Source: DASVHS01 sp038244815
Lineage (GTDB): Bacteria > Acidobacteriota > Thermoanaerobaculia > Gp7-AA8
Direction: 5' to 3'
NCBI GenBank assembly: GCA_038244815.1
Contig: JBBRTB010000022.1
Location: 1-64,000, forward strand
DNA length: 64,000 bases
Shown here: piece by piece, positions 26,825 through 34,167 of the stretch
Position numbering within the stretch: the first letter of the stretch is position 1
Layout of the letters: each line of letters starts with the position of its first letter
The notes under the pieces: generated by a model
The model's input: only the letters and a program-made list of their open reading frames with translations
The model's database searches: none
What the model was told of the DNA's origin: nothing
Translations under genes and position numbers: made by a program

Positions 26825-27694
26825 ATGTCTCGACTGAACGTTCGTAAGACCTACAAGCTCTACATCAACGGCGAGTTTCCTCGCACCGAGTCCGGCCGGT
26901 CTTATGCCGTGAAGGACAGCGGGGGACATCTGCTCGCCAACGCATGTCGCGGCTCGCGGAAAGATCTGCGCAACGCGGTCGTGGCCGCGCGCAAGGCTCA
27001 GAGCGGATGGAGCGGAAAGACCGCGTACAACCGCGGGCAGATCCTCTATCGCATCGCCGAGGTGTGCGAGTCGCGCGCGGCGGAGCTGTCCGACGAATTG
27101 CGGCGCCAGGGAAGCAAGGCCGCGCAGGCGCGCAAGGAAGTCGATGCCGTGGTGGATCGCTGGGTGTATTACGCCGGATGGAGCGACAAGTACGCGCAGG
27201 TCTTCGGCAGCGTGAATCCCGTTGCCGGTCCGTATTACAACTTCACCGTTCCGGAGCCGACCGGCGTCGTCGGCGTCGTCGCTCCCGAAGAACCCTCACT
27301 CCTGGGACTGGTGAGCCGGATCGCGCCGGCGCTCGTCGGCGGCAACACGGTCGTGGCCATCACGTCGGAATCGATGCCTCTGGCCGCCATCACCCTCGGC
27401 GAGGTGTTCGAGACCTCCGACGTTCCGGGCGGCGTGATCAACCTCATCTCCGGCCTCAAGAGCGAGCTCATTCCCTGGCTCGCCGCGCACATGGACGTGA
27501 ACGCCATCGACGCCACCGGCGCCAGCGAGGAGATGTTCGCCGCCGTGCAGAAGACCGCGGCCGAAAACGTGAAGCGCGTCGTCCGATTCGACGGCGACAC
27601 GTACGGCTACAGCGACGCCGCGCATTCGCAGTCGCCATACGCCATCTTCGACTTTCAGGAGATGAAGACGGTGTGGCATCCGATGGGGATGTGA
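26825..27694 (+). CDS. Aldehyde dehydrogenase-like protein lacking the catalytic domain
   Basis: 289 residues, against about 480 for a working enzyme. The N-terminal half follows the family (YKLYINGEFPRTESG, DRWVYYAGWSDKYAQVFG, PTGVVGVVAPEEPSLLGL). The protein stops just after the Rossmann region. The GSTEVG turn is replaced by DATGASEEMF, the ELGGK glutamate by RVVRFDGD, and no catalytic Cys exists. It ends with a DFQEMKTVWHPMGM tail. There is no frameshift: the stop overlaps the next start as GTGA, so the short form appears to be maintained. A structural or regulatory partner of the upstream dehydrogenase is plausible. Confidence 0.82.
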   Translation: MSRLNVRKTYKLYINGEFPRTESGRSYAVKDSGGHLLANACRGSRKDLRNAVVAARKAQSGWSGKTAYNRGQILYRIAEVCESRAAELSDELRRQGSKAAQARKEVDAVVDRWVYYAGWSDKYAQVFGSVNPVAGPYYNFTVPEPTGVVGVVAPEEPSLLGLVSRIAPALVGGNTVVAITSESMPLAAITLGEVFETSDVPGGVINLISGLKSELIPWLAAHMDVNAIDATGASEEMFAAVQKTAAENVKRVVRFDGDTYGYSDAAHSQSPYAIFDFQEMKTVWHPMGM

Positions 27695-28242
27695 TCGCCA
27701 CCTGGAGCGTAGCGGCGCGGTTCACGACGATCGGAGAGGCGGCGGCGGCGCGCTCGGCGCTCGACGTCGCCGGGATCGAGACCTATCTGGCCGATGAGCG
27801 GGTGGCGGAGGACGCGCTCTCGATCATGGTTCATGAGGAGGACGTCGAGCGCGCGCGTTCGATCATCCGCGCCTCCCGGCTTGCGGACGGCGCCACCGAA
27901 ACGGAAGCACTGCTGTGTCCCGACTGCGGCTCGCGCGATGTGCACCCGATCCCGCGGCTGCGCATCTTTCTGCTGCTCGGCGCGTTGTTTGTCGGAGCCG
28001 GCGCCGCGGTCGGCCAGATCGCGTTCGCCACGATCGGTCTCGTGGCCGTGGCCGCGGGGATCGCGCTCATGGACACGCACCGTTGTCGCAACTGCCACGA
28101 GACGTCGACGCCCGTCGCGGGCCGGCGCGTGCCACCGCTTCCCGGGCGTTACGATCTCGTCGAGCGTCCCTGTCCGCGGTGCGGCGCGGTGAATCTCTTT
28201 GCGCTGCATCGCTGCCCGTCGTGCGGATTCGTCGTGCGTTGA
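27691..28242 (+). CDS. DUF2007-like domain with zinc ribbons and two membrane helices
   Basis: 183 residues, GTG start overlapping the previous TGA. Residues 1-60 (TTIGEAAAARSALDVAGIET, DVERARSIIRAS) match the DUF2007 signal-transducing fold. A CPDCGS knuckle follows, then two hydrophobic helices (about 93-130, IFLLLGALFVGAGAAVG), and three more CxxC knuckles (CRNCHE, CPRCGA, CPSCGF). The zinc knuckles pair across the membrane segment. It is probably a membrane-anchored small regulator; the function is unknown. It closes the deoC operon. Confidence 0.8.
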   Translation: MIATWSVAARFTTIGEAAAARSALDVAGIETYLADERVAEDALSIMVHEEDVERARSIIRASRLADGATETEALLCPDCGSRDVHPIPRLRIFLLLGALFVGAGAAVGQIAFATIGLVAVAAGIALMDTHRCRNCHETSTPVAGRRVPPLPGRYDLVERPCPRCGAVNLFALHRCPSCGFVVR

Positions 28243-28244
28243 CG

Positions 28245-28279
28245 AAAAAATGCCCGCTCCCTGGCCGTCGGGAGCGGGC
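28245..28279 (-). terminator. Intrinsic terminator for the minus-strand response regulator
   Basis: A 10-bp stem (GCCCGCTCCC, 28252-28261; GGGAGCGGGC, 28270-28279) has an 8-base loop. Read on the minus strand, it ends in six T residues (A-run 28245-28250). It lies between two convergent genes. Confidence 0.9.
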
Positions 28280-28389
28280 GCAGCGCGCTAGAGCGTGCCG
28301 TCTGGGTCGCTGCGTGTTCCAGATCAGCGACACGAACCAATCTAGTTCCCGATCGCGTTCGCGTCACTACGTTTCTGGAAAGCTCTGCC

Positions 28390-28773
28390 TTACGGCCGCA
28401 TCTGCTGCACGATGGCGCGCAGAGCGTCGGTCTTCACCGGCTTGATCAGATAGTCGTTGATTCCGTAGCGGAGCCGCGCCTCGTTCTGGTACTGCGTACC
28501 CTTGTAGATCGCGGTGATGATCACGATGCGGGGGTGGTAGTCGCGATCGAGAGCGCGGACGGCGCGGGCGATCTCGAAACCGTGCATCTCCGGAAGAAGA
28601 CCATCGAGCAGAATCAGCTCGGGCCGGTGCTCGGTGATCAGCTTGAGCGCTTCGAAGCCGGCTTTCGCGCTCATCGTCTCGACGCCGAGGGATTTGAGCT
28701 CGGCGACGAGGTCGTCGCGCTGTCTGGCGCTGTCTTCAGCGACGAGCGCTGTCAAAGGAACGGTTTCAGTCAC
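28390..28773 (-). CDS. Single-domain response regulator
   Basis: 127 residues, receiver domain only. The acidic pocket is AEDSA (E13, D14), the phosphorylation site D57 (LILLDGLLP), and the conserved lysine K111 (YLIKPV). There is no output domain, so it acts as a CheY-like shuttle or relay. No kinase is adjacent. It is followed by metG on the same strand 22 bases upstream. Two similar stand-alone receivers are at 43.6 and 62.4 kb. Confidence 0.9.
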   Translation of the reverse strand: MTETVPLTALVAEDSARQRDDLVAELKSLGVETMSAKAGFEALKLITEHRPELILLDGLLPEMHGFEIARAVRALDRDYHPRIVIITAIYKGTQYQNEARLRYGINDYLIKPVKTDALRAIVQQMRP

Positions 28774-28795
28774 AGCGAGCTCGAACGAATCTGTT

Positions 28796-30730
28796 CTACT
28801 TCACTTTTGTTCCGGCGGGCACACCGGCATCGACGGAGAGCAGAGACGGTTCGCCGTCGATGGACGCGGCAAGCACCATACCGTTGGATTCGACGCCCAT
28901 CAGTTTCGCCGGCCGCAGGTTGGCGACGATGACGATTTTCCGTCCGACCAGTTCTTCGGGTGTGTACTTCGTGGCGATGCCGGCCACGATCGTGCGCTCC
29001 TCATCGCCCGTGAAGACGGTCATCTTCATGAGCTTCTTCGATTTCTCGACTCTCTCGGCGGCGCGCACTTCGGCGACGCGCAGGTCGGTCTCCATGAACT
29101 GGTCGATGCTGATCCTGTTCAGGTCCGGCGGAGCCGCCTGCGTCGTCTCGGGCTTCGGTTCGCTCTTCGCTTCGGGTTTCGGTTCGGTCATCGTTTTCTC
29201 TCCGATGTAGGCGGCGACGTCGGCGCGTGGAAAGATCGGCTCGCCCACGCGGACGTTTGCGCCGTTGGCCAGCCCGCCCCACTGCAGCGCGGCGGCGTCG
29301 ATGCGATCGGGGTCTGCCCCCAGTCGCGACAGCGCCTCGCGGACCGAGGCCGGCATGAACGGCGCGACCAGGACGCAGACGATGCGCGAGGCTTCGAGCG
29401 TGTTCCAGATGATGCGCGAGAGCTCCTCGTCCGCCCCGCTCTCCTTGAATCTCTTCCACGGCTCGCGCGTGACGATGTAGCTGTTGATGGCTACGAGCAG
29501 TCTCCACGCCGTCTCCAGCGCGCGCTGAAAGGTCAGGTCGTCCATCGACCTGAGGAATTCCGGCACGAGGTCGCCGGCCGCGCGCATGAGGTCGTTGTCG
29601 AAGCAGGGAGTGGGCGGCGTCTTCCCGCCGAAGTAGCTGTCCGACATCTTGATGACGCGCGAGATCGTATTGCCGAGGTCGTTGGCCAGGTCGGCGTTGT
29701 AGCGCTCCAGCAGCGCTTCATCCGAGTAGTCCTGATCCTGGCCGAAGACCATCTCGCGCATGACGTAGTAGCGGAGAGCGTCGGCGCCGAAGTCCTCGAT
29801 GATGTTGTACGGCCGCACGACATTGCCGAGTGACTTGGAGATCTTCTGCTGGTGACGCGTCCAGAAACCGTGCCCCACCACGCGTTTCGGCAACTCCATG
29901 CCCGCGGACATCAGGAACGCCGGCCAGTAGACGGCGTGGAACCGCACGATGTCCTTGCCGATGAGGTGGATGTCCGCCGGCCAGAAGGCATCGAACTTCT
30001 GGTGATCCCCGCTCCCGAATCCGAGCGCGGAGATGTAGTTCGTGAGCGCGTCCATCCACACGTAGATGACGTGGCCGGGATCGCCGGGGAAGGGGATGCC
30101 CCATTTGATGGCCGTGCGCGAGATGGAGAGGTCTTTCAATCCCTGCTCCACGAACGAAACGACCTCGTTCATGCGCGTGGGCGGCCAGATGAACTCGGGA
30201 TGCTGGCGGTAGTGCGCGAGCAGCCGCTCGGTGTACGCGGAGAGCTTGAAGAAGTAGTTGTGCTCCGTGGTCCTCTCGACGGGGTGGCCTGCTTCGTCGC
30301 GTCCCTCGCGGATCTGGTTCTCGGGAATGAAGGTCTCTTCGGTCTGGCAGTACCAGCCGGAGTGTTCGCCCTTGTAGATGTCGCCCGGGGAGCGCTCTTC
30401 GATGCGCCGGATGAGCTCCAGCACGCCGATACGGTGGCGGGACTGCGTCGTGCGGATGAAGTCGTCGTAGCGGACGTTCAGCTTCTTGTCGAGATCGTAG
30501 TGGGTCTGGACGACGCGGTCGGCGAGCTCGATCGGAAGGATGTGCTCCTTCGCCGCGCTGCGCTCGATCTTCTGGCCGTGTTCGTCCGTGCCGGTCAGGA
30601 ACCAGACGTCGTCGCCCATGCGCCGCCGGTGACGGGCCATCGTGTCGGCGACGATGTTCTCGTACATGTGGCCGATGTGGGGATCGTCGTTGACGTAGTG
30701 GATGGCGGTGGTGATGTAGAACTTCGGCAT
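28796..30730 (-). CDS. metG: Methionyl-tRNA synthetase
   Basis: 644 residues. Class I synthetase charging tRNA-Met. The HIGH motif is PHIGH (17-21) and the KMSKS-type motif is QKISKSLGN. Catalytic and anticodon-binding domains run to about 520. A lysine/glutamate/proline linker (TEPKPEAKSEPKPETT) follows, then a C-terminal EMAP-II-like tRNA-binding OB fold (about 545-644, METDLRVAEVRAAERVEKSK, VGRKIVIVANLRPAKLMGVE) used for dimerisation and tRNA binding. The start MPKFYITTAIHYVND is the expected N-terminus. Confidence 0.96.
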   Translation of the reverse strand: MPKFYITTAIHYVNDDPHIGHMYENIVADTMARHRRRMGDDVWFLTGTDEHGQKIERSAAKEHILPIELADRVVQTHYDLDKKLNVRYDDFIRTTQSRHRIGVLELIRRIEERSPGDIYKGEHSGWYCQTEETFIPENQIREGRDEAGHPVERTTEHNYFFKLSAYTERLLAHYRQHPEFIWPPTRMNEVVSFVEQGLKDLSISRTAIKWGIPFPGDPGHVIYVWMDALTNYISALGFGSGDHQKFDAFWPADIHLIGKDIVRFHAVYWPAFLMSAGMELPKRVVGHGFWTRHQQKISKSLGNVVRPYNIIEDFGADALRYYVMREMVFGQDQDYSDEALLERYNADLANDLGNTISRVIKMSDSYFGGKTPPTPCFDNDLMRAAGDLVPEFLRSMDDLTFQRALETAWRLLVAINSYIVTREPWKRFKESGADEELSRIIWNTLEASRIVCVLVAPFMPASVREALSRLGADPDRIDAAALQWGGLANGANVRVGEPIFPRADVAAYIGEKTMTEPKPEAKSEPKPETTQAAPPDLNRISIDQFMETDLRVAEVRAAERVEKSKKLMKMTVFTGDEERTIVAGIATKYTPEELVGRKIVIVANLRPAKLMGVESNGMVLAASIDGEPSLLSVDAGVPAGTKVK

Positions 30731-30752
30731 TGAGGGAGCGCGATTGTATCGT

Positions 30753-30777
30753 CGGAAGGCGGAAAGGCGGAAAGCGG
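30753..30777. repeat. Short tandem repeat near the metG start (GGAAAGGC-like)
   Basis: Three imperfect 8-bp units, GGAAGGC, GGAAAGGC and GGAAAGC, lie in the gap between metG and the gene at 30807. They resemble the other intergenic repeats in scale, but no inverted arm is seen. Confidence 0.6.
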
Positions 30778-30806
30778 CTGGTTCGCCTGAGACCCTGGCT
30801 TCTGCT

Positions 30807-31373
30807 TCATTCCCACGTGATCTGCCACTGGCAATCGGCAGCGCCGCGGGTCATGCAGACGTCGTGCACGACGCTCACATGCTTCACGCCGGTCATCTCG
30901 CCGGCTCCCTCGAACCATCCGGCCAGACGGCAGCAATGGGCCTCCTCCGATGGGAAGTTCTTCAGCCGTACGCGCGCGGAACGTGCCGTCACGCTCTCGA
31001 CGGCCAGGGCGCCGTGGCTGTGGACGGTGGCCCAGAGGGTCGACGCCTTGCGCATCAGCGCCGTGGGAGTGAGCACGATGATGAAGAACCGGTAGATGCC
31101 CACGGAGTCGGCGAGCTCGGCCCGGCCAGCGCGCCGGCCGAAGGCATCGACCGACTGCCCTTTCGCTTTCGCGGCCTCCACGGTGAGCCGGTTCAGGGTG
31201 ACTTCCGGAATCTTGTCGCTCGCGAGAACGGTGCGCCGTTCAGCGAGCTCCCGGTCCGCTGCAGGGAGTGCGTCCAGGGTTTGGGAGCGCTGCTCGGCCG
31301 AAAGATCCTTTTCGATGAACTTCAGCAGGCTGCGCAGAATCGCGCCCTTTGTCGTAGGGATTGTCTCGGCCAT
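30807..31373 (-). CDS. DUF2378 (TIGR02265)-like protein
   Basis: 188 residues. The start at 31373 (MAETIPTTKGAILRSLLKFI) is fixed by an AAGGAG Shine-Dalgarno about 9 bases upstream; a longer frame to 31622 is not supported. The layout (KGAILRSLLKFIEKDLS, RGVDAFGRRAGRAELADSVG-like segment, a C-terminal VKHVSVVHDVCMTRGAADCQ and W-Q-I-T-W) resembles the myxobacterial DUF2378 family and the heme-NO-binding/V4R fold. Two C-terminal cysteines could be functional. It is a soluble protein, and its role is unknown. Confidence 0.72.
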   Translation of the reverse strand: MAETIPTTKGAILRSLLKFIEKDLSAEQRSQTLDALPAADRELAERRTVLASDKIPEVTLNRLTVEAAKAKGQSVDAFGRRAGRAELADSVGIYRFFIIVLTPTALMRKASTLWATVHSHGALAVESVTARSARVRLKNFPSEEAHCCRLAGWFEGAGEMTGVKHVSVVHDVCMTRGAADCQWQITWE

Positions 31374-31804
31374 GAGTGATTCTCCTTGCGGGATCGCTCG
31401 TCGCTGAGAGATCCAATGCGTCGCGATGTCCGAGAGTGCCGGGGCCGAAGATGTCTTCGATGGTGCGGAGAAGGTTGTAGTGTCGTACGTGACGATGAAC
31501 AGCGTATCCGACACGAAGCGCGGATCGCCCTGCACGCCGGCGAATTTCCCTAACGGGCGCGTGGGTAAGGCTCGCGTTTTTGCGCTTGGCGCGATGGTGC
31601 AGCGCGATCGGGAGACGCGCACATGGTCTCGCGCGCTCGCGAGCCGCAGGACCCTCGATGCGCAATGAGCTCCCGACCCACCGTTTCGGGAGCGTTAGCG
31701 GGGATGTGCAGCGTCTCACCGCAAAGACCGCAAGTGAAGGTTGCCATGATGGCTAAGAGCCTCATCACGGCCTGTGCCACGTCCGGGCAACGATGTGATC
31801 CCGC
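31374..31804. other. 431-bp gap with at most one small gene
   Basis: No recognisable long coding region. It holds the ribosome-binding site of the gene ending at 31373 and, on the minus strand, one plausible small zinc-finger frame (31550-31747). The remaining overlapping frames look like chance. Confidence 0.6.
31550..31747 (-). CDS. Possible small zinc-finger protein
   Basis: 65 residues from ATG 31747. The opening MATFTCGLCGETLHIPANA and later IAHRGSC give a C-x-x-C ... H-x3-C pattern, a plausible small zinc-binding fold. The rest (CASPDRAAPSRQAQ) is low-complexity and unconvincing. There is no clear ribosome-binding site. It could be a real short protein or chance. Confidence 0.4.
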   Translation of the reverse strand: MATFTCGLCGETLHIPANAPETVGRELIAHRGSCGSRARETMCASPDRAAPSRQAQKREPYPRAR

Positions 31805-32523
31805 TCACGGAGCGGTGTTCTGCGCCGGGAGAAACGTGGGATCGCTGGGCAGATTGTCGATAATCGAGGCGTACGCGTCGACCGGCGCGTTCGCGCTGAA
31901 ACCGACCCAGGCATCGGTCAGATCGGCGTTGCCGGCAGTGCCGAAGAATCCGGACGTGATGCTGGTCGGACCGATCACGGCGTACGCCGGCATTTCAGTG
32001 GTGCTCGATCCGACGGCGTTGTTGTTCCTGTCGTAGATCGTCCAGGTGACAGTGGTGGTGCGGTTCTGGAGGTTCACGGCGCCGATATTCGTGCGGAACA
32101 ACGAGGTGGCGCGCAGCTGCAGCTGCAGCAACACTCCCTGGTACATGAGGTTACCGATGGATGTGCCGGTGAAGTCCTGTCCGAGCGTGCATGAAGCCGT
32201 GTCCGCGTAAATGCGCGCGGTAGTGAAGAAGGGATCGGGGCAATAGAAGTAAATAGCGCCCAGACCCGATTCCGAGAAGATCGAGGCCACCGCGTCGTCG
32301 TAGACCGCCATCTGGAGCTCGGAATCGTGAGAGCGACCGGCGTGGAGAAGCGGGCTGCGTTCGATTGATTTGCCGATGGGCAGAAACACGGCGTTGACTG
32401 TGATGTCCTGCGTGGCCGATGGGTTGAAGATCCGCACGTCGGTCCGGAAGTTCCCGACGCTGCCGGCGATGGGCAGATACGTGTCGCCGGCGAATGCCGG
32501 AACAGAGAAGGAGACCGCGCACT
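31805..32523 (-). pseudogene. Secreted protein missing its 5' end
   Basis: About 235 residues that begin inside a signal peptide (SFSVPAFAGDTYLPIAG, with an AFA cleavage site). The body is typical of Acidobacteriota secreted proteins: FRTDVRIFNPSATQDITVNA, GLGAIYFYCPDPFFTTARIY, FRTNIGAVNLQNRTTTVTWT. Upstream of the signal-peptide tail the frame enters an arginine/cysteine-rich stretch that is antisense to the neighbouring fibre gene and is not coding. No start codon or ribosome-binding site fits. It is therefore a beheaded gene, broken near 32.51 kb, facing another beheaded gene. Confidence 0.75.
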
Positions 32524-33096
32524 TATGCCGGCTTCTATTGCACCACCGGGTCCGGCAACATTTACGTCGGCAGTCTCGGCGCATTTCCTGGAGAGTCCGG
32601 GACGATCCGCATCGGCGGGACTCAAACCGCCACGTACATCGCCGGGATCAACGGATCGGCCACGGGAGTACCGGCCGTCGCGGTCATGGTCGATGCGAAC
32701 GGCAAGCTCGGTACGATCTTCTCTTCGCGCCGCTACAAGTTCTACATCTCCGATATGGATCGGGCGACCGATGGTCTGATGAGTCTGCGACCTGTGACCT
32801 TCCGCTATCTCGCCAACGGCGACAACGCTCCGCTGCAATTCGGTCTGATCGCCGAGGAGGTGGCGGAGGTCTATCCGGAGCTGGTGACGCGGAACAAGGA
32901 TGGCCAGATGGAATCGGTCATGTGCCAGTTCCTCGCGCCGATGTTGCTCAATGAGGCGCAGAAGCAGCATCGGCAGATCGAGGAACAGCAGAAGCAGATC
33001 GAGGAGCAGCAGAAGATGATCGAGGAGCTGGGTCAGCGCCTGGCGGCGCTGGAACGACGCGACATCGTCAAGGAACCGAATTGCGCGGAGCGCTGA
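32494..33096 (+). pseudogene. Fibre protein C-terminus with S74 (intramolecular chaperone) domain, missing its 5' end
   Basis: About 195 residues, starting mid-repeat in a trimeric head (TTGSGNIYVGSLGAFPGES, GTIRIGGTQTATYIAGINGS). An S74 chaperone domain follows, with its cleavage region SSRRYKFYISDMDRATDGLM and LRPVTFRYLANGD, QFGLIAEEVAEVYPEL. A trimeric coiled coil closes it (QIEEQQKQIEEQQKMIEEL, encoded by a near-exact DNA repeat). Family members normally carry a long N-terminal stalk and signal peptide; here only a chance ATG at 32494 precedes the domain. The S74 family auto-cleaves after trimerisation. The upstream part was lost at the same junction as the opposite gene. Confidence 0.75.
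32500..32525. other. Rearrangement junction between two headless divergent genes
   Basis: Minus-strand coding sense ends inside a signal peptide here, and plus-strand sense begins inside a head-repeat domain. Two divergent genes cannot both lose promoter, start and N-terminus without a deletion, inversion or assembly join at this point. Confidence 0.65.
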
Positions 33097-33131
33097 ACGG
33101 AGCGCATCCCCTCCACGGATTGTCCGGGTCT

Positions 33132-33154
33132 GGGCGGCGAACCGATCGCCGCCC
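33132..33154. other. Strong hairpin between convergent genes
   Basis: GGGCGGCGA (33132-33140) and TCGCCGCCC (33146-33154) form a perfect 9-bp stem with a 5-base loop. No T-tract follows on either strand. It may act as a bidirectional RNA 3' end. Confidence 0.5.
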
Positions 33155-33216
33155 CACCCGTCGTCACAGCCACCGGATTTCGGGAGACCCGTACCGGCGT
33201 CAAGTCGCTCGAATGT

Positions 33217-34122
33217 CTATTGCTGTCCCACGGGCGCCGGCAGTGTGTTGCCTCCCGCGTTATTCCTGACGTTATTGTTCCCGAACGTCGTCACCGCACC
33301 GGACACTCCGGTTACGTTGTTCAGGATCGTCGTGTCGATGAGCAGGAATTGGGATCCGTTATCCACCGCTCCGGCACTGTTGTTATTGAGCACGCAACCG
33401 TTGACAACCGCCTGGGCGTTGGTATCGACCTTGACCGCTTCGCCAGCGTTTCCGGTCACGACGGAATGCAGAACAGTGATCGAATTGAAGTTGCTCGCGG
33501 ACACACCGAAGCCGTTGTTCTGCTGAATCCGGCAGTGATCGATGATCGCGGTCGTGCCGTTGGCTGAGGAACCCGCTACGGCGATCCCGCGGGCATTGGA
33601 CCGGATAAAGCACTCATTCACGAATAGCTGGGCGGCGGGAACCTGGGTGGCGGTGCGATTGTCGTTGATGGCGTTCTGGGAGAACTCATAGATATGGCAA
33701 TTGTGGATATGGACGGCTTTCGCACCCAGAATCTGCACTCCGTTGAGGCCCGTGTTCAGTCCATCGATGTCCAGGTTGCGCAGCGTCACCACATCGCCGA
33801 TTCCGGCGTTGATCACGATGCCGTTGGTCCCGGAAACGAGAACGCCGGCCAGTTGTCCCGCGCCACCGTCGATCGTGATCGACTTCGTGATGATCACCGC
33901 CCCAAACCCACCCGGATCGAGAGCATTGATCTCGCCGCCCGCCGCGGTCTTCGAGATGGCGCCCGCGAACGTTTTGCAGGGCGCCGTACGGCTGCAGGGG
34001 TTCGCGTCATCACCGACGCCGGAGACCCATGTTCTGCTGGCTTGCGCTTGTGCCAGCGAAGTAATGGCAAACGTGAGGATGGCAAGGGCGGTAACGTTGA
34101 TCGTGAACCGGAACCTGTTCAT
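33217..34122 (-). CDS. Secreted right-handed parallel beta-helix protein
   Basis: 301 residues. The start is supported by AGAAGGAG upstream. The signal peptide (1-27, ITSLAQAQA) is followed by the common opening RTWVSGVGDDANPCSRTAPC, KTFAGAISKT and a DPGGFGAV motif, then parallel beta-helix coils rich in Asn, Val and Ile (NGIVINAGIGDVVTLRNLDI, NGCVLNNNSAGAVDNGSQF). Such proteins are surface or extracellular and often bind or cleave polysaccharide, but no lyase active site is evident. The protein ends GGNTLPAPVGQQ. Two Cys (C43, C49) may form a disulfide. Confidence 0.85.
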   Translation of the reverse strand: MNRFRFTINVTALAILTFAITSLAQAQASRTWVSGVGDDANPCSRTAPCKTFAGAISKTAAGGEINALDPGGFGAVIITKSITIDGGAGQLAGVLVSGTNGIVINAGIGDVVTLRNLDIDGLNTGLNGVQILGAKAVHIHNCHIYEFSQNAINDNRTATQVPAAQLFVNECFIRSNARGIAVAGSSANGTTAIIDHCRIQQNNGFGVSASNFNSITVLHSVVTGNAGEAVKVDTNAQAVVNGCVLNNNSAGAVDNGSQFLLIDTTILNNVTGVSGAVTTFGNNNVRNNAGGNTLPAPVGQQ

Positions 34123-34167
34123 TGGAATCTCCTTCTGTTCTTCGACCCTGGAGCAGCACGGAGCTGA

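Noticed and set aside
26825..27694. Frameshifted full-length aldehyde dehydrogenase
   Set aside because: No dehydrogenase C-terminal motifs occur in any frame downstream; the next sequence is a distinct DUF2007/zinc-ribbon gene.
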